Shown here piece after piece: positions 42,458-50,555 of a DNA stretch of 53,863 bases; within the stretch, counting starts at the first letter, position 1; the number at the start of each line of letters is the position of its first letter. The position numbers and the translations under genes were made by a program. The notes under the pieces are model-generated. The model made no database searches, was not told where the DNA came from, and saw nothing but the letters and a program-made list of their open reading frames with translations. Source of the stretch: Akkermansia sp. (lineage in GTDB: Bacteria > Verrucomicrobiota > Verrucomicrobiia > Verrucomicrobiales > Akkermansiaceae); contig JAGBDZ010000008.1 of NCBI GenBank assembly GCA_017937215.1, forward strand, positions 1 through 53,863, in the 5' to 3' direction.

Positions 42458-43459
42458 ATGAAACTTCATCTTCACCTTATCACCCTGCTGGCCGGGCTTC
42501 TTGTCTGGGGACTTCCCATCTCCACCACCTATGCGGATGACTCCGATTCGACCGCTCAGGTAAGCAAAAAGAAGAAAAAGAGCAAAAAAGACAAGAAGAA
42601 AGACGCAGAAGGAGATGAAGCTCCTGCGGCAGAGAGCGTGGTGGGAGCCAAGCTCAAAGGCAATACCTTCTTCAACAACACCAATCCCAATCTGAATGCC
42701 GAGTACTTCATTTTCCTCAAATCGGCTTCCTGGTGCGGCCCCTGCAACATGGAAATGCCGAACGTGGCAAAAGCCTATGAGCAGATGAAACAGAGTGGCA
42801 AGGTGGAGCTCATTCTTCTCAGCCACGACCAGACAGAAGACAAAGCACAGGCATTTCTCAAGAAGTACAATGCTACCTTTGCCGGGCTCATGAAAGGAGC
42901 CTCCATCCCCACCCTTCCGCCGTCCAACGGCATTCCGAACGCCACTATCATGAAGGCGGATGGTACAGTCATCCAGAGTGGTCATGGTTCCATCATTCAG
43001 GGCTGGAAGGAAAAAACCATCGGCAAATATGCCATCATCGGCGATGATGGCGAGCCCCGTGTAGGCAAAGCAGTCAAGAAGATGAAGTTCACCAACGGCA
43101 AACCCAGCACCAAGGCCGATTTCTACATCTATCTCTACGCTCCGGATTTGGAAAGCGCCCCCGACTCCGCCATTTCCCAGCTTGCCGGCAGCCAGAAAGA
43201 CCTGAAAAAGGCCAAGGTGGAAGTCATCTTCATTGCCGATGCCAAGACTCCTGCTCATATCTCTAAATACCTCAAATCCAAGAAGGCCAAGTTCCCCGGT
43301 ATCCAGAAGAGCGATGATGCCGTGGCTGAGCTTCCCGGTATCGGTGACTTGGGAGCCACACCCCAGTTCTGGATGGTGACCCAGAGCGGAGCCGCCGCCC
43401 TCAGTGGTGGTGCAGAGCTCGCATCTGAATGGCAGGAAGTTGTGAAAGCCAATCAGTAA
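42458..43459 (+). CDS. Exported protein with two thioredoxin folds
   Basis: 333 residues with a signal peptide (about 1-26), a Lys-rich linker (37-49, SKKKKKSKKDKKK) and two thioredoxin-like domains. The first (about 65-195) has the active motif WCGPC (92-96) and a cis-Pro region GIPNATIM. The second (about 205-333) repeats the fold (KADFYIYLYAPDLESAPD) but has no CxxC. Likely role: periplasmic disulfide reduction, isomerisation or folding assistance, with the second domain for binding. Monocistronic, with its own promoter and terminator. Confidence 0.88.
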   Translation: MKLHLHLITLLAGLLVWGLPISTTYADDSDSTAQVSKKKKKSKKDKKKDAEGDEAPAAESVVGAKLKGNTFFNNTNPNLNAEYFIFLKSASWCGPCNMEMPNVAKAYEQMKQSGKVELILLSHDQTEDKAQAFLKKYNATFAGLMKGASIPTLPPSNGIPNATIMKADGTVIQSGHGSIIQGWKEKTIGKYAIIGDDGEPRVGKAVKKMKFTNGKPSTKADFYIYLYAPDLESAPDSAISQLAGSQKDLKKAKVEVIFIADAKTPAHISKYLKSKKAKFPGIQKSDDAVAELPGIGDLGATPQFWMVTQSGAAALSGGAELASEWQEVVKANQ

Positions 43460-43486
43460 GGCCCTAACCCACCCGATTCTTCTCCC

Positions 43487-43527
43487 GGAGGGAGGCTTGC
43501 AGCAGCAGCCTCCCTCCCTTAGTTTTT
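43487..43527 (+). terminator. Terminator after the double-thioredoxin gene
   Basis: An 11-bp perfect stem (GGAGGGAGGCT / AGCCTCCCTCC) with a 9-nt loop and a T tract at 43523-43527. Confidence 0.85.
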
Positions 43528-43622
43528 CCAGCATCTGACGTGGAATAGACTTGACAAAAAGCCCACATTTCTGCCACTAATAGAAGCAGCGAAGCGCCTC
43601 GGGCGCCAAAGATTTTCCTGCC

Positions 43623-46487
43623 ATGTCCAAGACTCTTATCATTGCCGAGAAACCCAGCGTAGCTGCCGACCTGGCCCGCGTACTGGGCAAACAACTGGGT
43701 AAATTCAAGAAAGATGATACCAGCCAGAGCTATGCGAACGACACCCTCATCATCACCTCGGCAGTGGGTCATCTGGTAGAACAGAAGAAACCCCAGACAG
43801 AAGATGGCAAGAGCCTGCCCTGGAAGATGGAATACCTGCCGGTCATGCCGCGGAACATGGAGCTGGAGCCCATCGACAAATCGGCAGACCGTCTCCGCAA
43901 AGTGCTGAAGCTGGCCCGCGGCAAGGAGGTAACCACCATCGTCAATGCATGCGATGCCGGGCGCGAAGGTGAGCTCATTTTCCGCAACATCATCCGCTTC
44001 GGCAAAATTAAGAAGCCCATCCGCCGCTTGTGGATGCAGAGCATGACGGATGACTCCATCATGGAGGCCTGGCACGCACTCAAAACAGACGAGGAAATGC
44101 ACAACCTGGCGGATGCCGCTGTTTGCCGCAGTGAATCTGACTGGCTCGTGGGCCTGAACAGCACACGCGCCCTCACCGCGCTGCAGAGTGGCGTGGGCGG
44201 GTTCAACGTCACCCCCACCGGTCGTGTGCAGACCCCTACCCTGGCCCTGCTTGCAGCGCGCCAGAAAGACATTCTGGCCTTTACCCCTGAAACCTACCAC
44301 GAGGTGCGAGCCACTTTCACCGCGAAGAGCGGCAGCTACGAAGGCCGGTGGTTTGACGCAGCCTGGAAAAAGAATGAAAATGCGCCCCAGCGCACCAAGG
44401 AGCGTCTGTGGGATGCCGACACAGCAGCCAGCATTGCAAAGCGCTGCCAGGGGCGCAGCGGCACCGTAAAGGAAACGCGCAAGCCGGTATCGATGCCGGC
44501 CCCGCTGCTCTTTGACCTCACCTCCCTGCAGAAGGAAGCCAGCAACCGCTTCGGGTTCTCGGCCCGCCGCACCCTGCAGATTGCCCAGGAGTGCTACGAG
44601 AAGCACAAGGTGCTGACCTATCCTCGCACGGATTCGAAGTTCCTGCCGAATGACTACCTGAAAGTAGCCACCCGCACTGTTGGTGCCATTGCAGAGCACA
44701 TGCCGGAGTTTGCGGGATTTGCCGGCAGCATACTGGAGAACCGAAGCGTACGCCCCAACAAGCGCGTGTTCGACAGCTCCAAGGTAAGCGACCACTTCGC
44801 CATCATCCCCACGGGCAAGTTCGTGAACCTCACCGGCGATGCCGCCCGCATCTTCACACTCGTGGTGCAGCGTTTCCTGGGCGTGTTCATGCCCAATGCG
44901 GAGTACGAGGATACCGAACGCACCACCGTAGTGACCAGCCCCGGTGCAGAAGACCACTTCTACACTCACGGCCGCGTGATGCTCACGCCCGGCTGGCGCG
45001 CACTCTACGGCCCGGACAAGCGCAAGAAAGATGAGCTCTGCCCCGTGGCGGCCAAAGAAAACGTAACAGCAAGCAAGGTAGAAGCCACCACCGACCAGAC
45101 CAAGGCCCCCGCAGCCTACACGGAAGCCACGCTGCTCACCGCCATGGAAACTGCCGGTAAACTGGTGGAAGATGAAGACCTGGCGGATGCCATGAAAGAA
45201 CGAGGTCTGGGCACGCCTGCCACCCGCGCCGCCATCATAGAAGGCCTTATCACCCAGGAATACATTGCCCGCGAGGGCAAGGAGCTCATCGCCACCCGCC
45301 GCGGCATGGACCTCATTGACCTGCTTGGCAAAATCGGGCTCAGCACCCTTTCCAGCCCGGAGCTGACCGGCGAGTGGGAATACCGGCTCAAGCAGATGGA
45401 GAGCGGCCGACTGAACCGCGACACGTTCATGAAGGACATCCGCACCTATACCACAGATATTGTGGAAGCCGTGCGAGATTACATGCAGAATGGCAAGAAC
45501 CCGGACCTGGAGCTCACCTGCCCCGCCTGCGGAGCCAAGGGGCTCAGCAGCCGCGTGGACGCCATTTCCTGCAACAGCTGCAAGTTCCGCATCCGCCGCG
45601 TGCATGCCGGGCTCTCCCTCTCGGATGACCAGCTCTGCGAACTCATCGGCCAGGGTTCCCTTCCGGTCATGGAGGGGTTCCGCTCCAAGTTCGGCAAACC
45701 TTTCAAAGCCGGTCTGCGACTTGTAGCCCCGCAGACCGCCCGCAGCACATGGAAAGCTGAGTTCTACTTTGATTCCGACCGTCCCGCCGATGCCAGGGCC
45801 GTGGAAGCCCCGGCCACAACAGCCGGCACGGTGCTCGTGAAGGACCAGGGTGAACTTGAGCTGCAGGTCAGCGATAAACAGTGGAGCGTGCCCGAATTTG
45901 CCCAGGCCGGAGCCCGCAAGGGTTTCACTATGTCCCGCACGATTCTGGGCAAAGAAATCAGCGAAGAAGTGCTGCGCCAGGTTCTGGCCGAAGGCAAGAG
46001 CGAGCTGCTTTCCGGTTTTATTTCCCAGCGCACCAACCGGGCATTTGACGCCTTCCTGGTGCTCGATGCCAAGAAAGGCAATGTGGGCTTTGAATTCCCG
46101 CCCCGTGAACCCCGCCAGAAAGGCGCCAAGGAAAAGGCTGATAAGAAGTTCACTGCTGCCTCGGCCACCGCAGAAGACCTGAGCAAAGGTACCAATCACG
46201 GCCCGGTAAAAGTGAAAGGCAAAGGCGAGTACAATCTTATTGAGACTGAGAGCGCCTGGCATGTGGAAGGTCTGGCCTATGGCAAGGCACGCAAACCCCT
46301 GGTAATTCCTCGCACCATGTGCGACATCGAGCTTACCGCCCCCACGGTGGCTCAACTGCTCACCAAGGGCAAGACGGATCTCATCAAGGGCTTTACCAGC
46401 CACAAGAGTGGTAAGCAATTCGATGCCTACCTTGCCTTCAACGCCTCCACCGGTCGCGTTTCCTACGAGTTCCCGCCCCGCAAATAA
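43623..46487 (+). CDS. topB: DNA topoisomerase III with extended C-terminal repeats
   Basis: Type IA topoisomerase, 954 residues against about 650 in E. coli TopB. Toprim domain: IIAEKPSVAADLA (Glu9) and DAGREGE (111-117). Catalytic Tyr333 in LTYPRTDSKFLP. ERGLGTPATRAAIIEGL at about 530. Next is a four-Cys zinc motif (CPACG..CNSC, about 632-655). Three C-terminal topoisomerase-repeat units follow: about 655-725, 769-830 and 892-954, the last two ending FEFPPRE and YEFPPRK. It decatenates and relaxes DNA. The upstream region has a perfect TTGACA (43551-43556) but no convincing -10 at 16-18 bp. The SBF gene follows 14 bp later. Confidence 0.95.
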   Translation: MSKTLIIAEKPSVAADLARVLGKQLGKFKKDDTSQSYANDTLIITSAVGHLVEQKKPQTEDGKSLPWKMEYLPVMPRNMELEPIDKSADRLRKVLKLARGKEVTTIVNACDAGREGELIFRNIIRFGKIKKPIRRLWMQSMTDDSIMEAWHALKTDEEMHNLADAAVCRSESDWLVGLNSTRALTALQSGVGGFNVTPTGRVQTPTLALLAARQKDILAFTPETYHEVRATFTAKSGSYEGRWFDAAWKKNENAPQRTKERLWDADTAASIAKRCQGRSGTVKETRKPVSMPAPLLFDLTSLQKEASNRFGFSARRTLQIAQECYEKHKVLTYPRTDSKFLPNDYLKVATRTVGAIAEHMPEFAGFAGSILENRSVRPNKRVFDSSKVSDHFAIIPTGKFVNLTGDAARIFTLVVQRFLGVFMPNAEYEDTERTTVVTSPGAEDHFYTHGRVMLTPGWRALYGPDKRKKDELCPVAAKENVTASKVEATTDQTKAPAAYTEATLLTAMETAGKLVEDEDLADAMKERGLGTPATRAAIIEGLITQEYIAREGKELIATRRGMDLIDLLGKIGLSTLSSPELTGEWEYRLKQMESGRLNRDTFMKDIRTYTTDIVEAVRDYMQNGKNPDLELTCPACGAKGLSSRVDAISCNSCKFRIRRVHAGLSLSDDQLCELIGQGSLPVMEGFRSKFGKPFKAGLRLVAPQTARSTWKAEFYFDSDRPADARAVEAPATTAGTVLVKDQGELELQVSDKQWSVPEFAQAGARKGFTMSRTILGKEISEEVLRQVLAEGKSELLSGFISQRTNRAFDAFLVLDAKKGNVGFEFPPREPRQKGAKEKADKKFTAASATAEDLSKGTNHGPVKVKGKGEYNLIETESAWHVEGLAYGKARKPLVIPRTMCDIELTAPTVAQLLTKGKTDLIKGFTSHKSGKQFDAYLAFNASTGRVSYEFPPRK

Positions 46488-46501
46488 CAACAGGCAGAGC
46501 C

Positions 46502-47494
46502 ATGGGTGTGGTCAGAAAGATACTCAGCTATTTTGATGTCTTCACCTCAGGCATCCTCATTGCTCTGGCGCTTGGCATTATCGTGCCCTGCCACGGCGCC
46601 GGTGCCGTTTTCTTCGACTGGCTCACAAATGCAGCCATCGTGCTGCTTTTCTTCCTGTACGGCGTCAAGCTCTCCCGCAAATCTGTGGTAGAGGGTCTGC
46701 TGAACTGGCGACTGCAGAGCATGGTGTTTGCATTCACCTTTGTCTTCTTCCCAGTGGTCATCCCCCTGCTTCGGCCGCTGTTTGAACCGATGGTGGGGGG
46801 AGCTCTCTTTATGGGGCTGGTATATGTAGCCTGCCTGCCCTCCACCGTGCAGAGCAGCATTGCATTCACTTCTGTAGCGGGGGGCAACGTGCCGGCAGCT
46901 GTGTGTTCCGCATCTGTATCCAGCCTGCTGGGCGTGTTTCTGACTCCTTTCCTGGTGAGTCTCCTCTTCTCCACCGAGGCCGGCGGAGCGCACGTGGGGC
47001 TGGATACCGTACTGAAAATATGCTACCAGATTCTCCTGCCCTTCATTGCCGGCCAGCTCAGCCAGCCGCTGCTGCGCAAGTGGGTGCTGGGGCATAAGAC
47101 CCTCATCGGCTGGAACGACCGCAGCACCATCTGGTTGGTAGTCTACACCGCATTCTCCAATGCCACCAGCGGCGGCTACTGGGACAAATTGCAGGCGGTT
47201 CAACTCGGGGGGCTGGTTGTGTGCTGCATCATCATTCTCATCATCACCTTTGCTGCCACCTGGTTCAGCAGCAAAGCACTGGGGTTCAACAGGGAGGACA
47301 GCATCACCATCGTCTTCTGCGGTTCCAAGAAGAGTCTGGCCGTGGGAGCCCCGATGATGATGGCCATTTTCGGCACTCTGGACAACAACCTGCTGCTGCC
47401 CCTCATGGTTTTCCACCAGGTGCAGCTCATGCTCTGCGCCCACCTCGCCCGCATCTGGAGCCGGGGTTCCGCAGCTGACTCCGGTGGCTATTGA
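46502..47494 (+). CDS. SBF-like (bile acid:sodium symporter family) transporter
   Basis: 330 residues with about ten TM helices. Segments ILIALALGIIVPCHGAGA, LLFFLYGVKLSRKSVV, ACLPSTVQSSIAFTSVAGGN and FCGSKKSLAVGAPMM match the SBF_like/SLC10A7/YfeH group of the BASS superfamily. The two crossover motifs (PSTVQSS and GSKKSLA) form the substrate and Na+ site in the fold. The substrate is unknown; family members move bile acids, sterol sulfates or other organic anions. It is 14 bp downstream of topB and probably co-transcribed. Confidence 0.9.
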   Translation: MGVVRKILSYFDVFTSGILIALALGIIVPCHGAGAVFFDWLTNAAIVLLFFLYGVKLSRKSVVEGLLNWRLQSMVFAFTFVFFPVVIPLLRPLFEPMVGGALFMGLVYVACLPSTVQSSIAFTSVAGGNVPAAVCSASVSSLLGVFLTPFLVSLLFSTEAGGAHVGLDTVLKICYQILLPFIAGQLSQPLLRKWVLGHKTLIGWNDRSTIWLVVYTAFSNATSGGYWDKLQAVQLGGLVVCCIIILIITFAATWFSSKALGFNREDSITIVFCGSKKSLAVGAPMMMAIFGTLDNNLLLPLMVFHQVQLMLCAHLARIWSRGSAADSGGY

Positions 47495-47523
47495 TTGACT
47501 TTTACCCGCTTTCGTACTATACT
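47495..47523 (+). promoter_or_regulatory. Promoter of the YwaF-like gene (near-leaderless)
   Basis: TTGACT (47495-47500), a 17-bp spacer, TATACT (47518-47523), then 11 nt to the ATG at 47535. The -35 overlaps the 3' flank of the SBF gene. Confidence 0.75.
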
Positions 47524-47534
47524 TCTGCCGCAAC

Positions 47535-48263
47535 ATGATGGAAACGACGGAAGGAATTGTGCGCTGGTCGGCCTCACATTGGGGTGCAGTGATTGTGACC
47601 GCACTGGTCACACTGGGCATCATCGGCGGGGCGCTTCGGAAGCCCCTGGAGCTGCGGCAGAAAGTCTGCCGAGCCCTTGCAGTGGTGATCGGGTTGATTT
47701 ACCTGGCCGACAGCGGATACATTCTCATCACCCAGCACCACGGGAGCTGGGAGCAGAACCTGCCTATCCACTATTGCAGCATGATGCTGCTGGTGGCGGT
47801 CTACGCCCTCTGGACACGTAACCGCACCGCATGCTGGGTTCTGTACTTCGGCGCACTCACCGCCTGTCTGCAAGGCCTTATTACACCGGCCCTGGAGCGA
47901 GATTTCCCCACACTGCGGTACTTCCTCTTTTTCTGCGTACACGGCATTCTGATGCCGGCAGCCCTGGCTGTTCCCCTGCTGCTGGGCATGCGAGCCCGCA
48001 TTGCAGACGCGCTGAAAAGCGTGTTGCTCATGGATGCTTATCTGCTGTGCATCCACCCGCTCAATCTGCTGCTGGGCACGAACTACGGCTTCACCACCGC
48101 AAGCCCGGTGCCCGGTTGCATTCTGGACTACCTCGGTCCTGCCCCACAGTACTACCTGTTATTGCAGCTTCCGGCTTTCCTTCTCTTCTGCCTCATGACC
48201 CTCCCGGTCCGGGAACGCAAAAGGCCGGACACAGCGCCGGAAGTCAAGCGCCAAGTAGTTTGA
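47535..48263 (+). CDS. YwaF/TIGR02206-like integral membrane protein
   Basis: 242 residues, six or seven TM helices. The motif LPIHYCSMMLL (the family's LPLHLC) and HPLNLLLGTNYGF are characteristic of YwaF-like proteins, whose function is unknown. No signal peptide apart from the first TM helix. The 3' end overlaps the convergent ankyrin gene by 20 bp. Two ATG codons lie in tandem at 47535 and 47538; either may be used. Confidence 0.85.
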   Translation: MMETTEGIVRWSASHWGAVIVTALVTLGIIGGALRKPLELRQKVCRALAVVIGLIYLADSGYILITQHHGSWEQNLPIHYCSMMLLVAVYALWTRNRTACWVLYFGALTACLQGLITPALERDFPTLRYFLFFCVHGILMPAALAVPLLLGMRARIADALKSVLLMDAYLLCIHPLNLLLGTNYGFTTASPVPGCILDYLGPAPQYYLLLQLPAFLLFCLMTLPVRERKRPDTAPEVKRQVV

Positions 48264-48831
48264 GGATAACCTCTCGCACGGCGGGGTCGTGTACTTCGCG
48301 GGCGTGGGTAGCAGCTTTGCAGCCGTCCTCATCCACCACCTCGGTATCTGCCCCGGCGGTGAGGAGCTGCTGCACCAGCTTATCAAAACCGGACCAGGAA
48401 GCCACCATAAGCGGAGTCACCCCTCTCTTATTGCGGGCATCCACCGCAGCTCCATTCTCCAGAAGATGCGCGACTACCTCAGGCTGATTGTGGCGGGTGG
48501 CGAAATGGAGTGGCGTATCACCGGCGGCGTTGACGGCATTCACCTGGGCATTATGAAGCAGCAGCGTTTTCACCACATCCAGGTGGCCCTCACCGGCAGC
48601 CGTCATGAGTGCGGAAGTACCATCTGCCCGCACAGCCTCGACACAGGCCCCCTGTTCCACCATGCGCTGCACGGCCAGAGCATCACCAATCTTCGCCCAT
48701 TCGGCCAGCAGCGCAGTCTCTTCCGGTGCAAGCTGGGCCTGCGTGGGCATATACGGAGCCAGCAGCGCAGCGCCAACCACACAGACTGCCGCTATGGAGC
48801 CACCAAGAATAGGAATGTAACGCATCTTCAT
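48244..48831 (-). CDS. Membrane-anchored or exported ankyrin-repeat protein
   Basis: 195 residues. An N-terminal hydrophobic segment (about 4-28) is followed by about four ankyrin repeats. The clearest are DGTSALMTAAGEGHLDVVKTLL, AGDTPLHFATRHNQPEVVAHLL and RGVTPLMVASWSGFDKLVQQLL. The repeat domain probably faces the periplasm and binds a protein partner. It lies 11 bp after argD, so it is presumably co-transcribed; no functional link is apparent. Confidence 0.88.
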   Translation of the reverse strand: MKMRYIPILGGSIAAVCVVGAALLAPYMPTQAQLAPEETALLAEWAKIGDALAVQRMVEQGACVEAVRADGTSALMTAAGEGHLDVVKTLLLHNAQVNAVNAAGDTPLHFATRHNQPEVVAHLLENGAAVDARNKRGVTPLMVASWSGFDKLVQQLLTAGADTEVVDEDGCKAATHAREVHDPAVREVILKLLGA

Positions 48832-48842
48832 ATTGAACAGAA

Positions 48843-50081
48843 TCAGGCGAGTGAGGAGAGTACTTTACGGAGGATTTCCAGGCCCTCAGCCAGCGTTTCC
48901 TCCGGCACATTCAGGGCGGGGATAAGGCGCAGGGTATCCGGACCGGCAGGGCATGCCAGCAGACCGGCCTCGCGGCAGAGGGTATTCACATAACCGGCAG
49001 GAGTCTGACCGGCAGGCACTTCAAACGCCCCCTTGCGCAGCCCCACGCCGCGCAACAGGCCAAGCCCGCGCACCGTCTCCACACAGGGCAGGTTCCAGCC
49101 CTCCACCATTTCCTTAATCTGCTTGCCCAGGCGGTCAGCGCGCTCGGGAAGATTCTTCTCCAGTACCTCAGTGACCACAGCCAGAGAGGTGGCGCAGGCA
49201 ATCGGGGTGCCGCCGAAGGTCGAGCCATGAGAGCCGGGGCTCATAATGGAGGAAAGGGGCGTTCCCTCGGCATCGATGGCACGGTTGCTCACCCAGAAGC
49301 ACCCCATGGGGAAACCACCGCCGATACCCTTGGCACAGGAAACCAGATCCGGCTGCACCTCAGGGCAGATTGCCTTCCAGCCCATGGTGGCGCCGCAACG
49401 GCCCACACCGCACTGCACCTCATCAATCATGAGCATGAGATTGTGTTCCTTGCAGAGCTGAGCCACGCCACGCAGGAACTCCGGCGAGGCCGGGTTCACC
49501 CCGCCCTCGCCCTGCACGGCTTCCAGCATAATACCGCAGGTCACGGGGGAAATAGCGGCGCGCAGGGCGTCCAGGTCATTGAAATCCACATACTTGAACC
49601 CGGTCAGCAGCGGGTCGAACTCCACCTGCACCTTTTCCTGCCCCGTGGCAGCCAGCGTGCCGAGTGTGCGGCCATGGAAACTCTTGTTGAATGTAATTAC
49701 CTCGTAGCGGGGGGAACCATCCGCAGCCGGGCTGCGGTGGCCGAAACGGCGGGCAGTCTTAATCATACCCTCATTACCCTCGGCACCGGAGTTACAGAAA
49801 AACACACGTCCGGGAATGCCGATGAGCTTCTCCACCACGATTTCCGCCAGTTTGGCCTGACCGGGGATGCCATAGAGATTGGAGCAGTGCATGAGGGTGT
49901 TTGCCTGTTCCGTAAGAGCCTTGACCACCACCGGGTTGCAGTGTCCCAGCGAGCAGGTGGCAATGCCGGCGCAGAAATCCACATAACGTCGACCTTCCGT
50001 ATCATACAGGTAAGAGCCCTCACCCCGCGCTGCGTCAAAAGGCGCGCGCCCATACGTCGGCAATACATACTGGTCGTTCAT
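48843..50081 (-). CDS. argD: Acetylornithine aminotransferase (class III)
   Basis: PLP-dependent transaminase of arginine synthesis; N-succinyldiaminopimelate is a common second substrate. 412 residues with CAGIATCSLGH (about 37-47), FCNSGAEGNEGMIKTAR (about 95-111), the PLP Asp in MIDEVQCGVGRCG (Asp220) and the Schiff-base Lys251 in SCAKGIGGGFPMG. The GR[TC]G position has Cys rather than the usual Thr. Other ornithine or GABA transaminases share the fold, but N-terminal YGRAPFDAARGEG favours ArgD. Promoter directly upstream. The ankyrin gene follows. Confidence 0.93.
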   Translation of the reverse strand: MNDQYVLPTYGRAPFDAARGEGSYLYDTEGRRYVDFCAGIATCSLGHCNPVVVKALTEQANTLMHCSNLYGIPGQAKLAEIVVEKLIGIPGRVFFCNSGAEGNEGMIKTARRFGHRSPAADGSPRYEVITFNKSFHGRTLGTLAATGQEKVQVEFDPLLTGFKYVDFNDLDALRAAISPVTCGIMLEAVQGEGGVNPASPEFLRGVAQLCKEHNLMLMIDEVQCGVGRCGATMGWKAICPEVQPDLVSCAKGIGGGFPMGCFWVSNRAIDAEGTPLSSIMSPGSHGSTFGGTPIACATSLAVVTEVLEKNLPERADRLGKQIKEMVEGWNLPCVETVRGLGLLRGVGLRKGAFEVPAGQTPAGYVNTLCREAGLLACPAGPDTLRLIPALNVPEETLAEGLEILRKVLSSLA

Positions 50082-50090
50082 AGCAGCAAC

Positions 50091-50119
50091 AATCTACACC
50101 TATATGGTGGATTTGTCAA
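50091..50119 (-). promoter_or_regulatory. Promoter of argD (near-leaderless)
   Basis: On the minus strand: perfect TTGACA (50114-50119), a 17-bp spacer, TAGATT (50091-50096), then 9 nt to the ATG. It overlaps the last codons of ogt. Confidence 0.75.
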
Positions 50120-50555
50120 TGTTTTCCCGCTCCAGAAGCAGCTGTTTCACGGCTCTTCCGGCGGCATAATTTCCGATTCCGCCACCGGCGGGCAACACAC
50201 GGTGGCAGGGAATCAGAATAAGCAGAGGATTGGCTGCAAGTGCGCTGCCCACGGCGCGCGCGGCGCCGGGGTGCCCCGCAGCCCGCGCCAACTCGCTGTA
50301 TGAACAGCTCATTCCATAGGGAATTGCCACGCACTGCTGCCACACTTTCAATCGAAAAGATGAACCTGACAAGGCCAGTCGAGGCAAGGGCAACGGCGTG
50401 CCCTGGAAATAAGCATCCAACCATCGGAAAGTCTCCTGAAATACCGCTGAATTCCCCTGCTCCTCCGCCGCACCGAATCGCAACGAAGTGAGAGCAATCC
50501 CATTGCTCCGCAATGCCAGCGGCCCCAGGGGCGAATCGTACTGTGCCACATGCAT
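50100..50555 (-). CDS. ogt: Methylated-DNA-protein-cysteine methyltransferase
   Basis: Suicide DNA repair protein that takes O6-alkyl groups from guanine. 151 residues. The acceptor Cys117 sits in LIPCHRVLPAGG. The helix-turn-helix part has FRLKVWQQCVAIPYG and SYSELARAAGHPGAARAVG. It is the short Ogt type, without the Ada N-terminal domain. Its ATG shares one base with the stop of the upstream TIGR03790 gene (TAATG), so it is coupled. The frame ends inside the argD promoter. Confidence 0.95.
   Translation of the reverse strand: MHVAQYDSPLGPLALRSNGIALTSLRFGAAEEQGNSAVFQETFRWLDAYFQGTPLPLPRLALSGSSFRLKVWQQCVAIPYGMSCSYSELARAAGHPGAARAVGSALAANPLLILIPCHRVLPAGGGIGNYAAGRAVKQLLLERENIDKSTI

Noticed and set aside
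43464..46490. 1008-codon open frame antisense to topB
   Set aside because: It covers topB exactly and mirrors its codon bias (high GC at third positions keeps stops out of one antisense frame). It shows no domain, and topB is an unmistakable gene.
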